Source: Dehalococcoidia bacterium (GTDB lineage: Bacteria; Chloroflexota; Dehalococcoidia; Tepidiformales; Tepidiformaceae). Taken from it: a stretch of DNA of 64,000 nt. The notes under the pieces are model-generated. The model had not been told where the DNA came from and made no database searches. It was given only the letters and a program-made list of their open reading frames with translations. The translations under genes and the position numbers were made by a program. Of this stretch, positions 1 through 10,074 are shown piece by piece (position 1 is the first letter of the stretch; each line of letters opens with the position of its first letter). Where the stretch lies: contig JADLBC010000008.1 of the NCBI GenBank assembly GCA_020847985.1, positions 310,001-374,000 of the forward strand. The letters are read 5' to 3'.

Positions 1-1152
1 GAGCACACCGGCCAGTACTACCTTCACTCCTTCCTGCGCGAACAGCCCGACCTCAACTGGCGCAACCCCGAGGTCGAATCCGCGATGCACGACGTCCTCC
101 GCTTCTGGCTCGACCGCGGCATCGATGGCTTCCGCATCGACGTCATGGGCATGGTCGTGAAGCATCCCGATCTCGCCGACAACCCCCCCAACCCGGAATG
201 GACCCCCGGCCACTCCACCTACCGCCAGTTCCTCTGGACCAACAACCGCAACTACCCGGACGTCTTCGAAACCGTGCGCGGCATCCGCCGCGTCTTCGAT
301 GCCTACGACGAGCGCATGGCCGTCGCCGAGGTCTTCGGCACCCCCGCGGAAATCGCGAACTACTACGGTGGCGAGAAGCTCGACGGCCTCCACCTCGCCT
401 TCAACTTCCAGTTCATTCACGAATCCGACCTGCGCGGCGGGTTCACCCCCTGGGATGCGCGCACCATCCATCGCCTCATCGAAAGCAGCGAACGCGACCT
501 GCCGCCTGGCGCGCAGCCCTGCTGGGCCTTCGGCAACCACGACCGTCCCCGTTTCATCAGCCGCCACAATTCCGATGGCCGCGGCGATGAACGCGGCCGT
601 GCCGCCGCACTCCTGTTGCTCGGCCTGCGCGGGACGCCGTTCGTGTACTACGGCGACGAAATCGGCATGGTCGATAACACCGCCATCCCCGAGGAACGCC
701 GGCAGGATCCCGCCCGCTACCACTCCATCTGGCGCGACCCGGCGCGCACACCCATGCAGTGGGATGCCTCCCCGGGCCGTGGCTTCTCCAGGGCCGAGCC
801 GTGGCTCCCCTTCGGCCCCGCCGATATCAGCGTCGCCGCGCAGGACCACGACCCCGATTCCATGCTCTCGCTCTACCGCGACGCCACCTGGGCGCGCCGC
901 AACGAGCCAGCCCTCCGCGAAGGCACCCTCGAACTCCTCGCGGCGAACGACCTCACCGTCGCCTTCATCCGCCGGGCCGCCGAAGGCCGTGCCGTGCTCG
1001 TCGCGGTGAATACGTCGGCCGGCGTGGCGTCGCTGCCCATGCCCGCGCCCGGGCGCGTCATCATCGCCACCGAACGCACCCTCGACCGTTCGCTCGCCGG
1101 TTCGCTGCTGCGGCTGCCGCCGTTCAGCGCCGCCTGGGTGGCACTCGAGTAG
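1..1152 (+). CDS. GH13 family alpha-glucosidase (5' truncated)
   Basis: This is the C-terminal 383 codons of a glycoside hydrolase family 13 enzyme that is open through the left edge, so the start lies outside the window. Seen: the region II nucleophile in GFRIDVM (Asp47 of the visible part), the region III acid/base in AVAEVF (Glu110) and the region IV stabiliser in FGNHDRPR (Asp181). A LHSFL..QPDLNW segment before region II is characteristic of oligo-1,6-glucosidase, alpha-glucosidase and trehalose-synthase relatives. A small all-beta C-terminal domain follows the barrel from about residue 290. It probably hydrolyses or transfers alpha-glucosyl units from maltose or isomaltose-type oligosaccharides in the cytoplasm; exact specificity cannot be read here. 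It is convergent with the lipoprotein gene, with 6 nt between stops. Confidence 0.93.
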   Translation, partial: EHTGQYYLHSFLREQPDLNWRNPEVESAMHDVLRFWLDRGIDGFRIDVMGMVVKHPDLADNPPNPEWTPGHSTYRQFLWTNNRNYPDVFETVRGIRRVFDAYDERMAVAEVFGTPAEIANYYGGEKLDGLHLAFNFQFIHESDLRGGFTPWDARTIHRLIESSERDLPPGAQPCWAFGNHDRPRFISRHNSDGRGDERGRAAALLLLGLRGTPFVYYGDEIGMVDNTAIPEERRQDPARYHSIWRDPARTPMQWDASPGRGFSRAEPWLPFGPADISVAAQDHDPDSMLSLYRDATWARRNEPALREGTLELLAANDLTVAFIRRAAEGRAVLVAVNTSAGVASLPMPAPGRVIIATERTLDRSLAGSLLRLPPFSAAWVALE

Positions 1153-1158
1153 CCGCCC

Positions 1159-1728
1159 TCAGCGCGCCTTCGCGACGATCGCCTTCGCGATCGAGTCCCT
1201 CAGGCCAAGCTGCTCCCCGCCCTGCGCCGAATCCAGCAGCTGCACGATGACCACGTACCGCCCGATGCGGTAGGCGTCGGTCCACGCACGGTTCCCGGCA
1301 TTATCGGGCTTTTCGCTCACGTAGCTCTTGCGCTCATCCCCGGCCTGCGGCGACGGCGCATCCACGAACTTCGTCGACACCCCAAGGAAGTCCGAACTCG
1401 GGACCCTGAGCGCCGCCGCCTTCGTCGCGAACTCCCTCTTCGCCGTTTCCGCGTCCGTATACCCGTAGATGGCGACGAGCGTGCCCGCGGCCGTGCCGCC
1501 CTTCTGGAAAATCGCCCGCCACGAATCCGTGCCCGTCAGCACCCCGCCCGGGTCCGCCTCCTGCGCGACCAGCCGGTAGCCCTGCGCACCCAGGTCCGGC
1601 ATCACTTCCTTCGCCGTCTTCGGTTGCGAAGTCGATGCGCCCGCCGTCGCGCCATCGGCCGCCGGCTTCGCATCGTCATTGCCATCGCCGCAGCCCGCGA
1701 GCGCCGCGCCCAGCAGGAGCAGCGCCAC
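1159..1728 (-). CDS. Small lipoprotein of unknown function
   Basis: The product has a short hydrophobic leader ending in the lipobox LAGC, so it should be lipid-anchored outside the membrane. An Asp/Ala/Thr-rich linker and a globular domain of about 150 residues with no recognised family follow. Start choice: the frame is open upstream to 1839, but the preceding kinase-like gene stops at 1740-1742. GTG at 1728 has AAGGG about 7 nt upstream and places the lipobox Cys at residue 13; CTG at 1734 is possible. The gene is probably co-transcribed with the upstream cytidylate-kinase-like gene (11-nt gap). A longer start at 1839 would put the lipobox about 50 residues in, which is unlikely. Confidence 0.7.
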   Translation of the reverse strand: MALLLLGAALAGCGDGNDDAKPAADGATAGASTSQPKTAKEVMPDLGAQGYRLVAQEADPGGVLTGTDSWRAIFQKGGTAAGTLVAIYGYTDAETAKREFATKAAALRVPSSDFLGVSTKFVDAPSPQAGDERKSYVSEKPDNAGNRAWTDAYRIGRYVVIVQLLDSAQGGEQLGLRDSIAKAIVAKAR

Positions 1729-1739
1729 CCACAGGACCC

Positions 1740-2375
1740 TTAGCGCAGCCGTGCCGCCGAGACGATGAGTTCCGCCGCCTGCGCCGGGTTCAGCCGGTCC
1801 GTGCTGATGCAGATGTCGTACGTGCTGGGTGTCAGCCATCCTGTCTCGTAAAACCGCCGGAAGTAATCGACCCGTTCGTTATCGGTCCGCTCGATCGTCT
1901 TCAGGGCCGTCTTTTCGTCCACGCCCATCCCCGACATGATGCGGCGCGCCCGGTGCTGCGTCGACCCGGTAACCAGTGCCCGCATCGTGTCGAAGCGGTC
2001 CCGCAGGATCACCTGCGCCGCGTGCCCGACGATGACGCACTGGCCCTGCTGCGCCACATCCCGGATGACATCCTCCACGAACGTCCGGTAGTCCGTGGAT
2101 GTGAAGAGCGGGCTCGTCGTGAGCGGCATCGGGTCGGCCCACGCCGCCACCGGCATGGTCGGGTTCTTCGCGAGCGCCTCGAGGATGCGCGTCATCAGCG
2201 ATGGCGTGTGCTCCGCCTCGCTCACTGTCTCCGGCGAAACCCCCGCGTCCTCGGCCGCCGCCTGGATCACCTGGTAGTCGATGAGCCGGAAGTCCAGTGC
2301 CTGCGCGACGGCCGAGGCAACCTCCTCGCCCGCCGACCCAACCTGCCGCGAGATGGAGATGACGTTCGTGTGCAT
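1740..2375 (-). CDS. Cytidylate kinase-like family protein
   Basis: 211 aa. The N-terminus ISISRQVGSAGEEVA is the degenerate P-loop-like signature of the Cytidylate_kin2 family (PF13189), which resembles Cmk but lacks the classical GKS box. The central Arg-rich section (about residues 135-150) fits a lid or LID-adjacent helix. Proteins of this family are presumed nucleotide-binding and none has a firmly assigned substrate, so calling it a CMP kinase would go too far. It is followed 11 nt downstream by the lipoprotein gene and lies 45 nt downstream of the HD-GYP gene. All three genes are on the minus strand and could form one transcript. Confidence 0.82.
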   Translation of the reverse strand: MHTNVISISRQVGSAGEEVASAVAQALDFRLIDYQVIQAAAEDAGVSPETVSEAEHTPSLMTRILEALAKNPTMPVAAWADPMPLTTSPLFTSTDYRTFVEDVIRDVAQQGQCVIVGHAAQVILRDRFDTMRALVTGSTQHRARRIMSGMGVDEKTALKTIERTDNERVDYFRRFYETGWLTPSTYDICISTDRLNPAQAAELIVSAARLR

Positions 2376-2420
2376 GGCGCGCCTCCTCGTGGATCGCGCG
2401 CATTCTATGCCCGCCCGCCG

Positions 2421-3749
2421 TTACGGCGCTGTGAACGGCCCTTCCGCCGTATCGAAGGCATCCACTACCCGCCCATCGAAGCGCGTGCCGCTCAGCCCGC
2501 GGAGCACCTCCATCGCGTCATCGCGCGTCATCGCCTTGCGGTAGGGCCGGTCGCTCGTTAACGCGTCGAACGCCTCGCACAGGCCGATGACCTGCGCCTC
2601 CACCGGCACCTCGTCCCCCTCAAGCATCCCCGGGTAGCCCTTCCCATCCACGCGTTCGTGGTGGCAGCCCACCCACCAGGCGGGCGCGCCGAGGCCGGGC
2701 ACTTCGCTCAAGATGTCCCGCGCGTAGGTCGGGTGCATCTGCACCGTCCCCATCTCTTCAATACTGAGGATGTCTGGCTTCGAAAGCACATGCGCCGGCA
2801 CCCCGAGCGTGCCCAGGTCCTGCAGCAGCGCCGCCACCTTCACCAGGTCCGCCCGCCGTTCGGGCATGTCGCAGGTCAGGGCCACCCGCCGTGCCAACTC
2901 CGCCACCCGGCGCCCGCGTCCCGTCTCGCGGCCGTTCCGTCCGTCCACCACATCGCTAATCACACCAAGGAAATCGAACAGCTCCTCGCGGCCCATCACC
3001 CCGCCGTAGTTCAGCCCCATCAGGCTCGCGGCGAGGTCGTTGTCATAAAACCCGAGCCAGAACTCATCCCGCGATGCCAGCGTCGCCATCCGTTCCGCGA
3101 GTTCCGGGTCGATCTCCGTCCCGCCCATTTCGCGGACCATCCGCGGTCCCCGCCGGCGCACGATGAGCGGCGAACCTTCGCCGTCGAACATCGTCTCCAC
3201 GCGGTCCGCCACCGCCACGATGCGCGCCACCTGCGTCAGCTTTTCGCCCGGGTTCGCGCCGATGCCGCTCCCGTCCCAGCAGTCATGATGCGAAGCCACC
3301 GCCCGCGCCACCGTTTCGCCCAGCCCGAGCCGCCGCGCGACATTCGCGCCCTGCTCGCAGTGCAGCGTCAGCGCCTCGATGACATCGGCCCAGCCACCCT
3401 GCGGCACCGCCGCCAGCCCGCGCGCTCCCGGACGCAGCGGCGTTGGCCCGTCACGCGTCACCGGCGCCGTCGCCGCCATGCCAACATCGTGCAGCAGGCA
3501 TCCGAAGAAGACCTCCTCCAGCCGGTGGCCCGTCAGGCCGAGGTCTTCCGCCAGCGCCACGCCGACATACGCCACGCGCTGGGCATGGCCCGGCCGCCGC
3601 CCTTCGGCAAGGTCGAACGCGCGGCTCAGCGCGGTCAGGATTGCGCCCCGCGACACGCGAGGCAGAGCAGATGTGGACAGATCGTCGTACAGCGAGGCAT
3701 CGAGGACGCCCGCCCGGACGGTCTGGATCGCTTTCGAAGCCATGGACAT
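2421..3749 (-). CDS. Tandem HD / HD-GYP domain protein
   Basis: 442 aa with two HD-superfamily domains. Domain 1 (about 45-190) has the HD pair at His87-Asp88 and HH at 154-155, but its GYP segment is degenerate (WDGSGIG). Domain 2 (about 275-425) has a clear HHERVDGKGYP at 363-373, yet the HD dyad reads Gln310-Asp311. HD-GYP proteins hydrolyse cyclic-di-GMP with a bi- or tri-nuclear metal centre that needs the HD pair, so domain 2 may be inactive, or the two domains may complement each other. No receiver or sensor domain and no membrane segment is visible, which suggests a cytoplasmic signalling protein. No RBS stands out strongly upstream of the ATG at 3749. Confidence 0.88.
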   Translation of the reverse strand: MSMASKAIQTVRAGVLDASLYDDLSTSALPRVSRGAILTALSRAFDLAEGRRPGHAQRVAYVGVALAEDLGLTGHRLEEVFFGCLLHDVGMAATAPVTRDGPTPLRPGARGLAAVPQGGWADVIEALTLHCEQGANVARRLGLGETVARAVASHHDCWDGSGIGANPGEKLTQVARIVAVADRVETMFDGEGSPLIVRRRGPRMVREMGGTEIDPELAERMATLASRDEFWLGFYDNDLAASLMGLNYGGVMGREELFDFLGVISDVVDGRNGRETGRGRRVAELARRVALTCDMPERRADLVKVAALLQDLGTLGVPAHVLSKPDILSIEEMGTVQMHPTYARDILSEVPGLGAPAWWVGCHHERVDGKGYPGMLEGDEVPVEAQVIGLCEAFDALTSDRPYRKAMTRDDAMEVLRGLSGTRFDGRVVDAFDTAEGPFTAP

Positions 3750-3979
3750 GCGCTCCGCGCCGGCAGCCGCCGGTAGTTGGGTTATCGACCCCGTTTGCGC
3801 GGCCGTGCAGTGACAGGGCGGTGGAGGCGCCAGAGATCAGGGTGCCACCCGGGCATAGAAGCCGCCCGCACCCTGCACTTGTGAATTGAATCGGCTACAC
3901 TAACCCGGGTACGGTATGCCCCATCGCCAGTGCGTGGGGCGGGCACGCCTGACCGAATGCTCAACGAAAACAGGCGGAC
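3750..3979. other. Divergent intergenic region
   Basis: 230 bases separate the divergent HD-GYP (-) and CBS (+) genes. No gene is visible. A possible -10 hexamer TACACT (3896-3901) faces the plus strand, without a convincing -35 at 16-18 nt. RBS-like GGCGG precedes the CBS start at 3980. It presumably carries promoters in both directions. Confidence 0.4.
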
Positions 3980-4450
3980 ATGGACCGATCGCGGCTAAGC
4001 CGATTTGTCGACCAGCAACTCTCGAACCTCCCACTCGAGGAACCCGTCGCCGTTTCCCCGCAGGATCCCGTCTCCCGCGCCCTCGAACTCATGCGCGAAG
4101 GCTCCCGGTCCTGCGTGGTCACCATCGATGCGGGCCAGCTCACCGGCATCTTTACCGAACGCGACCTGCTGACCCGCTGCATGGACGAAGGCTTCGATTG
4201 GAGCCAGCCCGTCGGCGGCGTCTGCACCGCCTCCCCCCGCACCGTCGCCTCCAGCGCCACCGTGGGCGAGGCCATCGCCATCTTGCAGCAACATTCATAC
4301 CGCACCCTGCCAGTCGTCGATGGGGCCCGGGTCACCGGCCTCATCCGCACGGGGGACCTCCTCCGTCACCTCGCGGAAGAATTCCCCGAGGACGTTCTCA
4401 ACCTACCTCCACGCCCCCACCAGGTGATGGAGAAACAAGAGGGTGGTTAG
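3980..4450 (+). CDS. CBS-domain pair protein upstream of korAB
   Basis: 156 aa made almost entirely of two CBS motifs. The first (about 18-75) contains the GIFTERDLL signature and the second (about 82-140) contains the matching G(L)IRTGDLL. Tandem CBS modules form a Bateman domain that binds adenine nucleotides (AMP, ADP, ATP, SAM, NAD) and works as an energy sensor. There is no attached enzymatic or DNA-binding domain. The stop TAG at 4448-4450 abuts the korA start, so translation is probably coupled. A second CBS protein follows korB, suggesting both regulate the oxidoreductase; this is inference. A short polar tail ends the protein. Confidence 0.9.
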   Translation: MDRSRLSRFVDQQLSNLPLEEPVAVSPQDPVSRALELMREGSRSCVVTIDAGQLTGIFTERDLLTRCMDEGFDWSQPVGGVCTASPRTVASSATVGEAIAILQQHSYRTLPVVDGARVTGLIRTGDLLRHLAEEFPEDVLNLPPRPHQVMEKQEGG

Positions 4451-4457
4451 CAGGCCG

Positions 4458-6362
<1,905 letters not shown>

Positions 6363-6365
6363 TCC

Positions 6366-7403
6366 ATGGCAGCACCGACCGCCAGCGGCGGCGACATCAT
6401 CTCCGACCTTCCCGTCCTCACCCGCAAGGACTTCGTTTCCAACCAGGAAGTCCGCTGGTGCCCCGGCTGCGGCGACTACTCCATCCTCGCCCAGATGCAG
6501 AAGATGCTCCCCGACCTCAAGGTCCCGCGGGAGAAGATCGTCTTCATTAGCGGCATCGGCTGCTCCAGCCGCTTCCCCTACTACGTGGAGTCCTACGGCT
6601 TCCACAGCATCCACGGCCGCGCCCTCACCCTCGCCACCGGCCTCAAGTCCGCCCGGCCCGACCTCAGCGTCTTCGTCGTCACCGGCGATGGCGACGGCCT
6701 CAGCATCGGCGGCAACCACCTGCTGCACGCCATGCGCCGCAACATCGACCTGAACGTGGTGCTGTTCAACAACCGCATCTACGGGCTCACCAAGGGCCAG
6801 TACTCCCCCACCTCCGAGTTCGGCAAGGTGACGAAGTCCTCGCCCTACGGCACCACCGAGAAGCCGCTGAACCCCATCCGCGTCGCCCTCGCCGCTGGCG
6901 CCACCTTCGTCGCCCGCTCAATCGACCGCGATACGAAGCACCTCGAAGAGACGCTCTTCAAGGCTGCCCAGCACAAGGGCATCTCGTTCGTCGAGGTGTA
7001 TCAGAACTGCAACATCTTCAACGATGGTGCATACGCCGCCTTCACTGATAAAGAAGTCCGCCAGGACCGCATGGTGTACCTCGAAAGCGGCAAGCCTGTG
7101 CGCTTCGGCAAGAATATGGAGCACGGCATTCGCCTGAACGGATTCACGCCAGAAGTGGTGATGAACGCCGCCAGCGATGACGGGCTTCTCGTGCACGATG
7201 CCGCCACCGATAACATCACGCTCGCGAACATCCTCGTCGGCATGGACTATCCGGAATTCCCCGTTCCTGTCGGCATCTTCCGCGATGTCGCCGCCCCCAC
7301 CTTCGATCAGCTCCTCCAGAAGCAGGTCGATGATGCGATGGCCAAAGGGGCTGGAAAGTTCGAGGACGTCCTGTACAGTGGGGAGACCTGGACGGTCTCC
7401 TGA
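6366..7403 (+). CDS. korB: 2-oxoacid:ferredoxin oxidoreductase, beta (TPP) subunit
   Basis: 345 aa. Likely [4Fe-4S] ligands are Cys32 and Cys35 (WCPGCGD), Cys66 (GIGCSSR) and Cys215 (YQNCNIFND). The thiamine-diphosphate/Mg site is TGDGDGLSIGGNH from about 107, with NNRIYGLTKGQ downstream. It is the catalytic half of KorAB: it binds ThDP and passes electrons from decarboxylation through its cluster to ferredoxin. The length is normal for two-subunit 2-oxoglutarate synthases. The ATG at 6366 has GGGAGG 5-10 nt upstream. A very stable hairpin lies between this gene and the next CBS gene. Confidence 0.95.
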   Translation: MAAPTASGGDIISDLPVLTRKDFVSNQEVRWCPGCGDYSILAQMQKMLPDLKVPREKIVFISGIGCSSRFPYYVESYGFHSIHGRALTLATGLKSARPDLSVFVVTGDGDGLSIGGNHLLHAMRRNIDLNVVLFNNRIYGLTKGQYSPTSEFGKVTKSSPYGTTEKPLNPIRVALAAGATFVARSIDRDTKHLEETLFKAAQHKGISFVEVYQNCNIFNDGAYAAFTDKEVRQDRMVYLESGKPVRFGKNMEHGIRLNGFTPEVVMNAASDDGLLVHDAATDNITLANILVGMDYPEFPVPVGIFRDVAAPTFDQLLQKQVDDAMAKGAGKFEDVLYSGETWTVS

Positions 7404-7427
7404 CGCCCGTTCCCGGTTCAACCTCGC

Positions 7428-7462
7428 GCCAGGGCCGCGGCAGCAACTGCCGCGGCCCTGGC
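7428..7462 (+). terminator. Strong hairpin after korB
   Basis: A perfect 15-bp GC-rich inverted repeat (arms 7428-7442 and 7448-7462) closes a 5-nt GCAAC loop 24 nt after the korB stop. The bases after it (TGTTCCCC) are not a good U-tract, so it may be a weak terminator or an mRNA 3'-end stabiliser/attenuator. It sits 9 nt before the GGAGG of the downstream CBS gene. Confidence 0.6.
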
Positions 7463-7483
7463 TGTTCCCCGGAGGATGAACGC

Positions 7484-8011
7484 GTGGCCGAAGTAACCAA
7501 CATCGTTGTCTGTCCCAGCTGCGGCGCCGAAAACATCGAAGGCGCCGACACGTGCCAGAACTGCACCATGGACCTTCGCACCGTCGATGTCCCCGAGACC
7601 GCGCAGCTTGCCAGCCAGTCCCCCTTCCTCGACCCCATCGCGAATCTCCGCCTTGCCCGCACCGCCGTCATCCCCGCGACGGCCACCGTCGGCGAAGCCG
7701 TCGCACAGCTTGCCAGCCAGGATTCCGGCGCCATCGTCGTCAGCGATGGCGCACGCGTCGTCGGCATTTTCACCGAGCGCGACGTGCTCAAGCGCGTCGC
7801 CGGCCAGGCGCAGCTTCTCACCCGCCCCGTGACCGCCGTCATGACGCCCGATCCCGTCATCCTTCGCGGCGATGACACCGTCGCCACCGCCCTGAACAAG
7901 ATGGGCAGCGGCGGCTTCCGGCACATCCCCGTCGTCGCCAATGGCCGCGTGACCGGCATCGTCACCGCCCGTGAGACCCTTCGCTGGGTTATGACGCGCT
8001 ATTTCGAATAA
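7484..8011 (+). CDS. Zinc-ribbon plus CBS-pair protein
   Basis: 175 aa. The N-terminal zinc ribbon has paired CxxC knuckles (Cys10, Cys13, Cys24, Cys27). After a linker of about 30 residues come two CBS motifs, the first with GIFTERDVLKR and the second with GIVTARETLRW. The zinc ribbon may mediate protein or nucleic-acid contact and the Bateman module probably senses adenylates. The GTG start is chosen because GGAGG lies 8 nt upstream and the Cys knuckles follow directly. Together with the CBS gene at 3980 it brackets korAB on the same strand, which supports a role in controlling that enzyme; this is inference. Confidence 0.9.
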   Translation: MAEVTNIVVCPSCGAENIEGADTCQNCTMDLRTVDVPETAQLASQSPFLDPIANLRLARTAVIPATATVGEAVAQLASQDSGAIVVSDGARVVGIFTERDVLKRVAGQAQLLTRPVTAVMTPDPVILRGDDTVATALNKMGSGGFRHIPVVANGRVTGIVTARETLRWVMTRYFE

Positions 8012-8120
8012 TCGCGTCGCCGTAGCCGCCACGAATGGATGACTAGCCCTACCCTATGCCTCGCCGCCCGCGTATGCTCTTCGTATAGCCTGCCGCTATG
8101 GCTGGCCGGAGCGCTATCCC

Positions 8121-9020
8121 TTGGAACTGGCCCAACTCGACGCCTTCATCGCGGCCGCCGACTGCGGAAGCTTCAGCCGGGCCGCCGAACTCCTCAACGT
8201 CGCCCAGCCGTCCCTCAGTAACCGGATCCAGTCCCTCGAACGCGAAGTCGGCCAGTCCCTCTTCGAACGCATGGGCCGCGGCGTCAAGCTCACCGACGCA
8301 GGCCTCGCCTTTCTCCCGTATGCCCAGCGCGTCCTTCGCACCCTGAACGACGGCCTCATGGTGCTCGAAGGCACCCGCGATGGCGTCGCCGGCCGCCTCA
8401 CTATCGGCGCCGCCCCCGCCGTCGGCACGTACGTCCTCCCCCGCCTCCTCAAGATCTTCTGCGACAACCGCGGCGGCGTCGATGTCATGGTCCGCACCGG
8501 TCATTCCGATGAAGTCCTCCAGATGGTCCTTGACGACGACGTCCAGGTGGGCTTCGGCCGCCCCATCAATCACCCCGATGTCCGCACTTTCGTTCTCTAC
8601 CGCGACCAGCTCGTGCTCGTCGTCTCTTCCGACCACCGGTACGCGAAAAAGGGCTCCGTTCGCGTCGAGGACCTGGCCGAGGATTCCCTCATCCTGTTCG
8701 ACCGCGATTCCGGCTACTACGGCATGATCCTCTCGCTCTTCCGCGACCTCGGCGTCGTCCCCCATCAGCAGATGCAGCTCGATAGCATCGAAGCCACCAA
8801 GAAGATGGTCGAACAGAACCTCGGCATCGCCCTCCTCCCCGAGCTTTCGGTCGACCGCGAAATCCGCCTCGGCACCCTGCACAAAGTCCACATCGAAGCA
8901 GCCGAGCCAGTCGAGCGCGATATCGCCGTCATGTATCGCCGGAACAAACCCCAGTCCGGACCCATGTCCGCATTTCTCGATCTGCTCGGTGAAATTTACG
9001 GCACCCGTCTTCCTCGTTAG
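8121..9020 (+). CDS. LysR-family transcriptional regulator
   Basis: 299 aa. The N-terminal winged helix-turn-helix (about 1-60; SFSRAAELLNVAQPSLSNRIQSLE) is the LysR signature. A linker helix and the periplasmic-binding-like effector domain follow (about 88-290). The start is TTG at 8121 with GGAG 10 nt upstream; it gives the expected MELxQLxxF N-terminus. LysR proteins usually bind near their own promoter and act on an adjacent gene. The PHP gene starts 4 nt downstream on the same strand, so the two are probably translated together. The effector ligand cannot be deduced. Confidence 0.92.
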   Translation: MELAQLDAFIAAADCGSFSRAAELLNVAQPSLSNRIQSLEREVGQSLFERMGRGVKLTDAGLAFLPYAQRVLRTLNDGLMVLEGTRDGVAGRLTIGAAPAVGTYVLPRLLKIFCDNRGGVDVMVRTGHSDEVLQMVLDDDVQVGFGRPINHPDVRTFVLYRDQLVLVVSSDHRYAKKGSVRVEDLAEDSLILFDRDSGYYGMILSLFRDLGVVPHQQMQLDSIEATKKMVEQNLGIALLPELSVDREIRLGTLHKVHIEAAEPVERDIAVMYRRNKPQSGPMSAFLDLLGEIYGTRLPR

Positions 9021-9024
9021 TCGC

Positions 9025-9615
9025 GTGTTGGTCGACCTTCACTGCCACACCCGCCCACTCTCCCAATGCAGCGCGCTTTCGCCCTTGCAGGCGGCCGAGC
9101 TTGCCCGCGCCCGCGGTCTTGATGCCATCTGCCTCACCGAGCACGACCGCTGGTGGGACGAGGCCGAACTCGCGGAGATTTCCGCGCAGGCCCACATCCC
9201 CATCTTCGCGGCCGTCGAACTCACCACCGACCTCGGCCACGTCCTCGCATTCGGGCTCCCGCGGACGGCCGCGCCGCTCGCCACCGTCGAAGCCGCATTC
9301 GCCGCGAGCGAGGCCGCGGGCGGCGTGCTCTTCCTCGCCCATCCTGCCCGCGATGGCCTCCTCAAGGTCGATCACCGCACGGTCGAGTACTTCGCCTCCG
9401 TCGAGGCCCTCAACGGCTCCGATTCGCGCCTCCAGAACATCGCCGCCGCCGGCCTCGCGCACGGCTTTCGCCTGCCCGGGATCGGCGGCTCCGATGCCCA
9501 CATGCCGGCCGAAGTCGGTCGCGCCGCCACGCGCTTCGCGAGCCCTATCGCGGACACGACCGCCCTGGTGGCTGCCCTCAAGTTCGGTGACTACCGTGCC
9601 GAGTACATCGACTAA
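9025..9615 (+). CDS. PHP-domain metal-dependent phosphoesterase
   Basis: 196 aa. The N-terminal DLHCHT, the LTEHDRW motif near residue 35, a HPAR motif near 110 and GIGGSDAHM near 155 are the metal-binding motifs of the PHP (polymerase and histidinol phosphatase) fold. Free-standing proteins of this type are phosphoesterases on nucleotides, nucleoside 3',5'-bisphosphates or histidinol-P; the substrate here is unknown. GTG at 9025 is preferred over ATG 8989, because family members begin 1-3 residues before DLHxH and because it restarts 4 nt after the LysR stop. It is the only other member of the apparent LysR operon. Confidence 0.88.
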   Translation: MLVDLHCHTRPLSQCSALSPLQAAELARARGLDAICLTEHDRWWDEAELAEISAQAHIPIFAAVELTTDLGHVLAFGLPRTAAPLATVEAAFAASEAAGGVLFLAHPARDGLLKVDHRTVEYFASVEALNGSDSRLQNIAAAGLAHGFRLPGIGGSDAHMPAEVGRAATRFASPIADTTALVAALKFGDYRAEYID

Positions 9616-9616
9616 C

Positions 9617-9901
9617 CTACCGGGTGCTCAGCGGGCCCGCCGGGCCAACCCCCGGTCCGCTCCCGCGCAACGCTCGCGCGATGCCCTCGTACGTCTCAGC
9701 GCCGCCGCCCGGCGTCGTACCCCAGAGCGCCATGAGCTGCCCCCGCCCGCGTTCGATACCGTTCGCCGCCGCCTCGCGCGCGATGTCCCCGCACGTGGCC
9801 GCCGGCGTCGCATCCGCGCACGTGCCGGGGACGCCTCCGCGCTCGAATCCCACCACTGCCGCTCCCAGGAACGCCGCCACAACCAGCCACTTCCCTGCCA
9901 T
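9617..9901 (-). CDS. Small secreted or membrane-anchored protein, unknown
   Basis: 94 aa. The N-terminal hydrophobic stretch (about 4-18, after MAGK) is a signal peptide or anchor. A short region with two cysteines (Cys28, Cys37) and a Gly/Ala-rich tail follow. No family is recognised. ATG at 9901 is chosen because the longer upstream extension is Arg-rich and runs into the divergent gene's promoter region. It is convergent with the PHP gene (1-nt gap) and divergent from the lipoprotein at 10075. A chance frame cannot be fully excluded in DNA of this GC content. Confidence 0.5.
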   Translation of the reverse strand: MAGKWLVVAAFLGAAVVGFERGGVPGTCADATPAATCGDIAREAAANGIERGRGQLMALWGTTPGGGAETYEGIARALRGSGPGVGPAGPLSTR

Positions 9902-10074
9902 TCCAGCCGCGTAGTCTGGCGCGAAACGGTTGCCATCCGGTGGAGGAAGGGTGACAAACGGGGAGCCTCGCCGTTTGTGGCCCTGCCGTTTCCATCTCGA
10001 TGCCACCGTGCCCGCCCGGCGAGGGAACGCACGGTCCCCTCCCGGCGTCAGGCTTAGGACGAAGGAGCGTGCCC
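9902..10074. other. Divergent promoter region with inverted repeat
   Basis: 173 bases lie between two divergent genes for exported proteins. They contain an 8-bp inverted repeat, ACAAACGG / CCGTTTGT (9954-9961 and 9971-9978), which could be an operator or a leader hairpin. GAAGGAG at 10061-10067 is the RBS of the following lipoprotein. No promoter hexamers are convincing. Confidence 0.35.

Noticed and set aside
9902-10074. c-di-AMP (ydaO) riboswitch before the lipoprotein
   Set aside because: GGAGGAA-like bases are present but the conserved core elements do not align.
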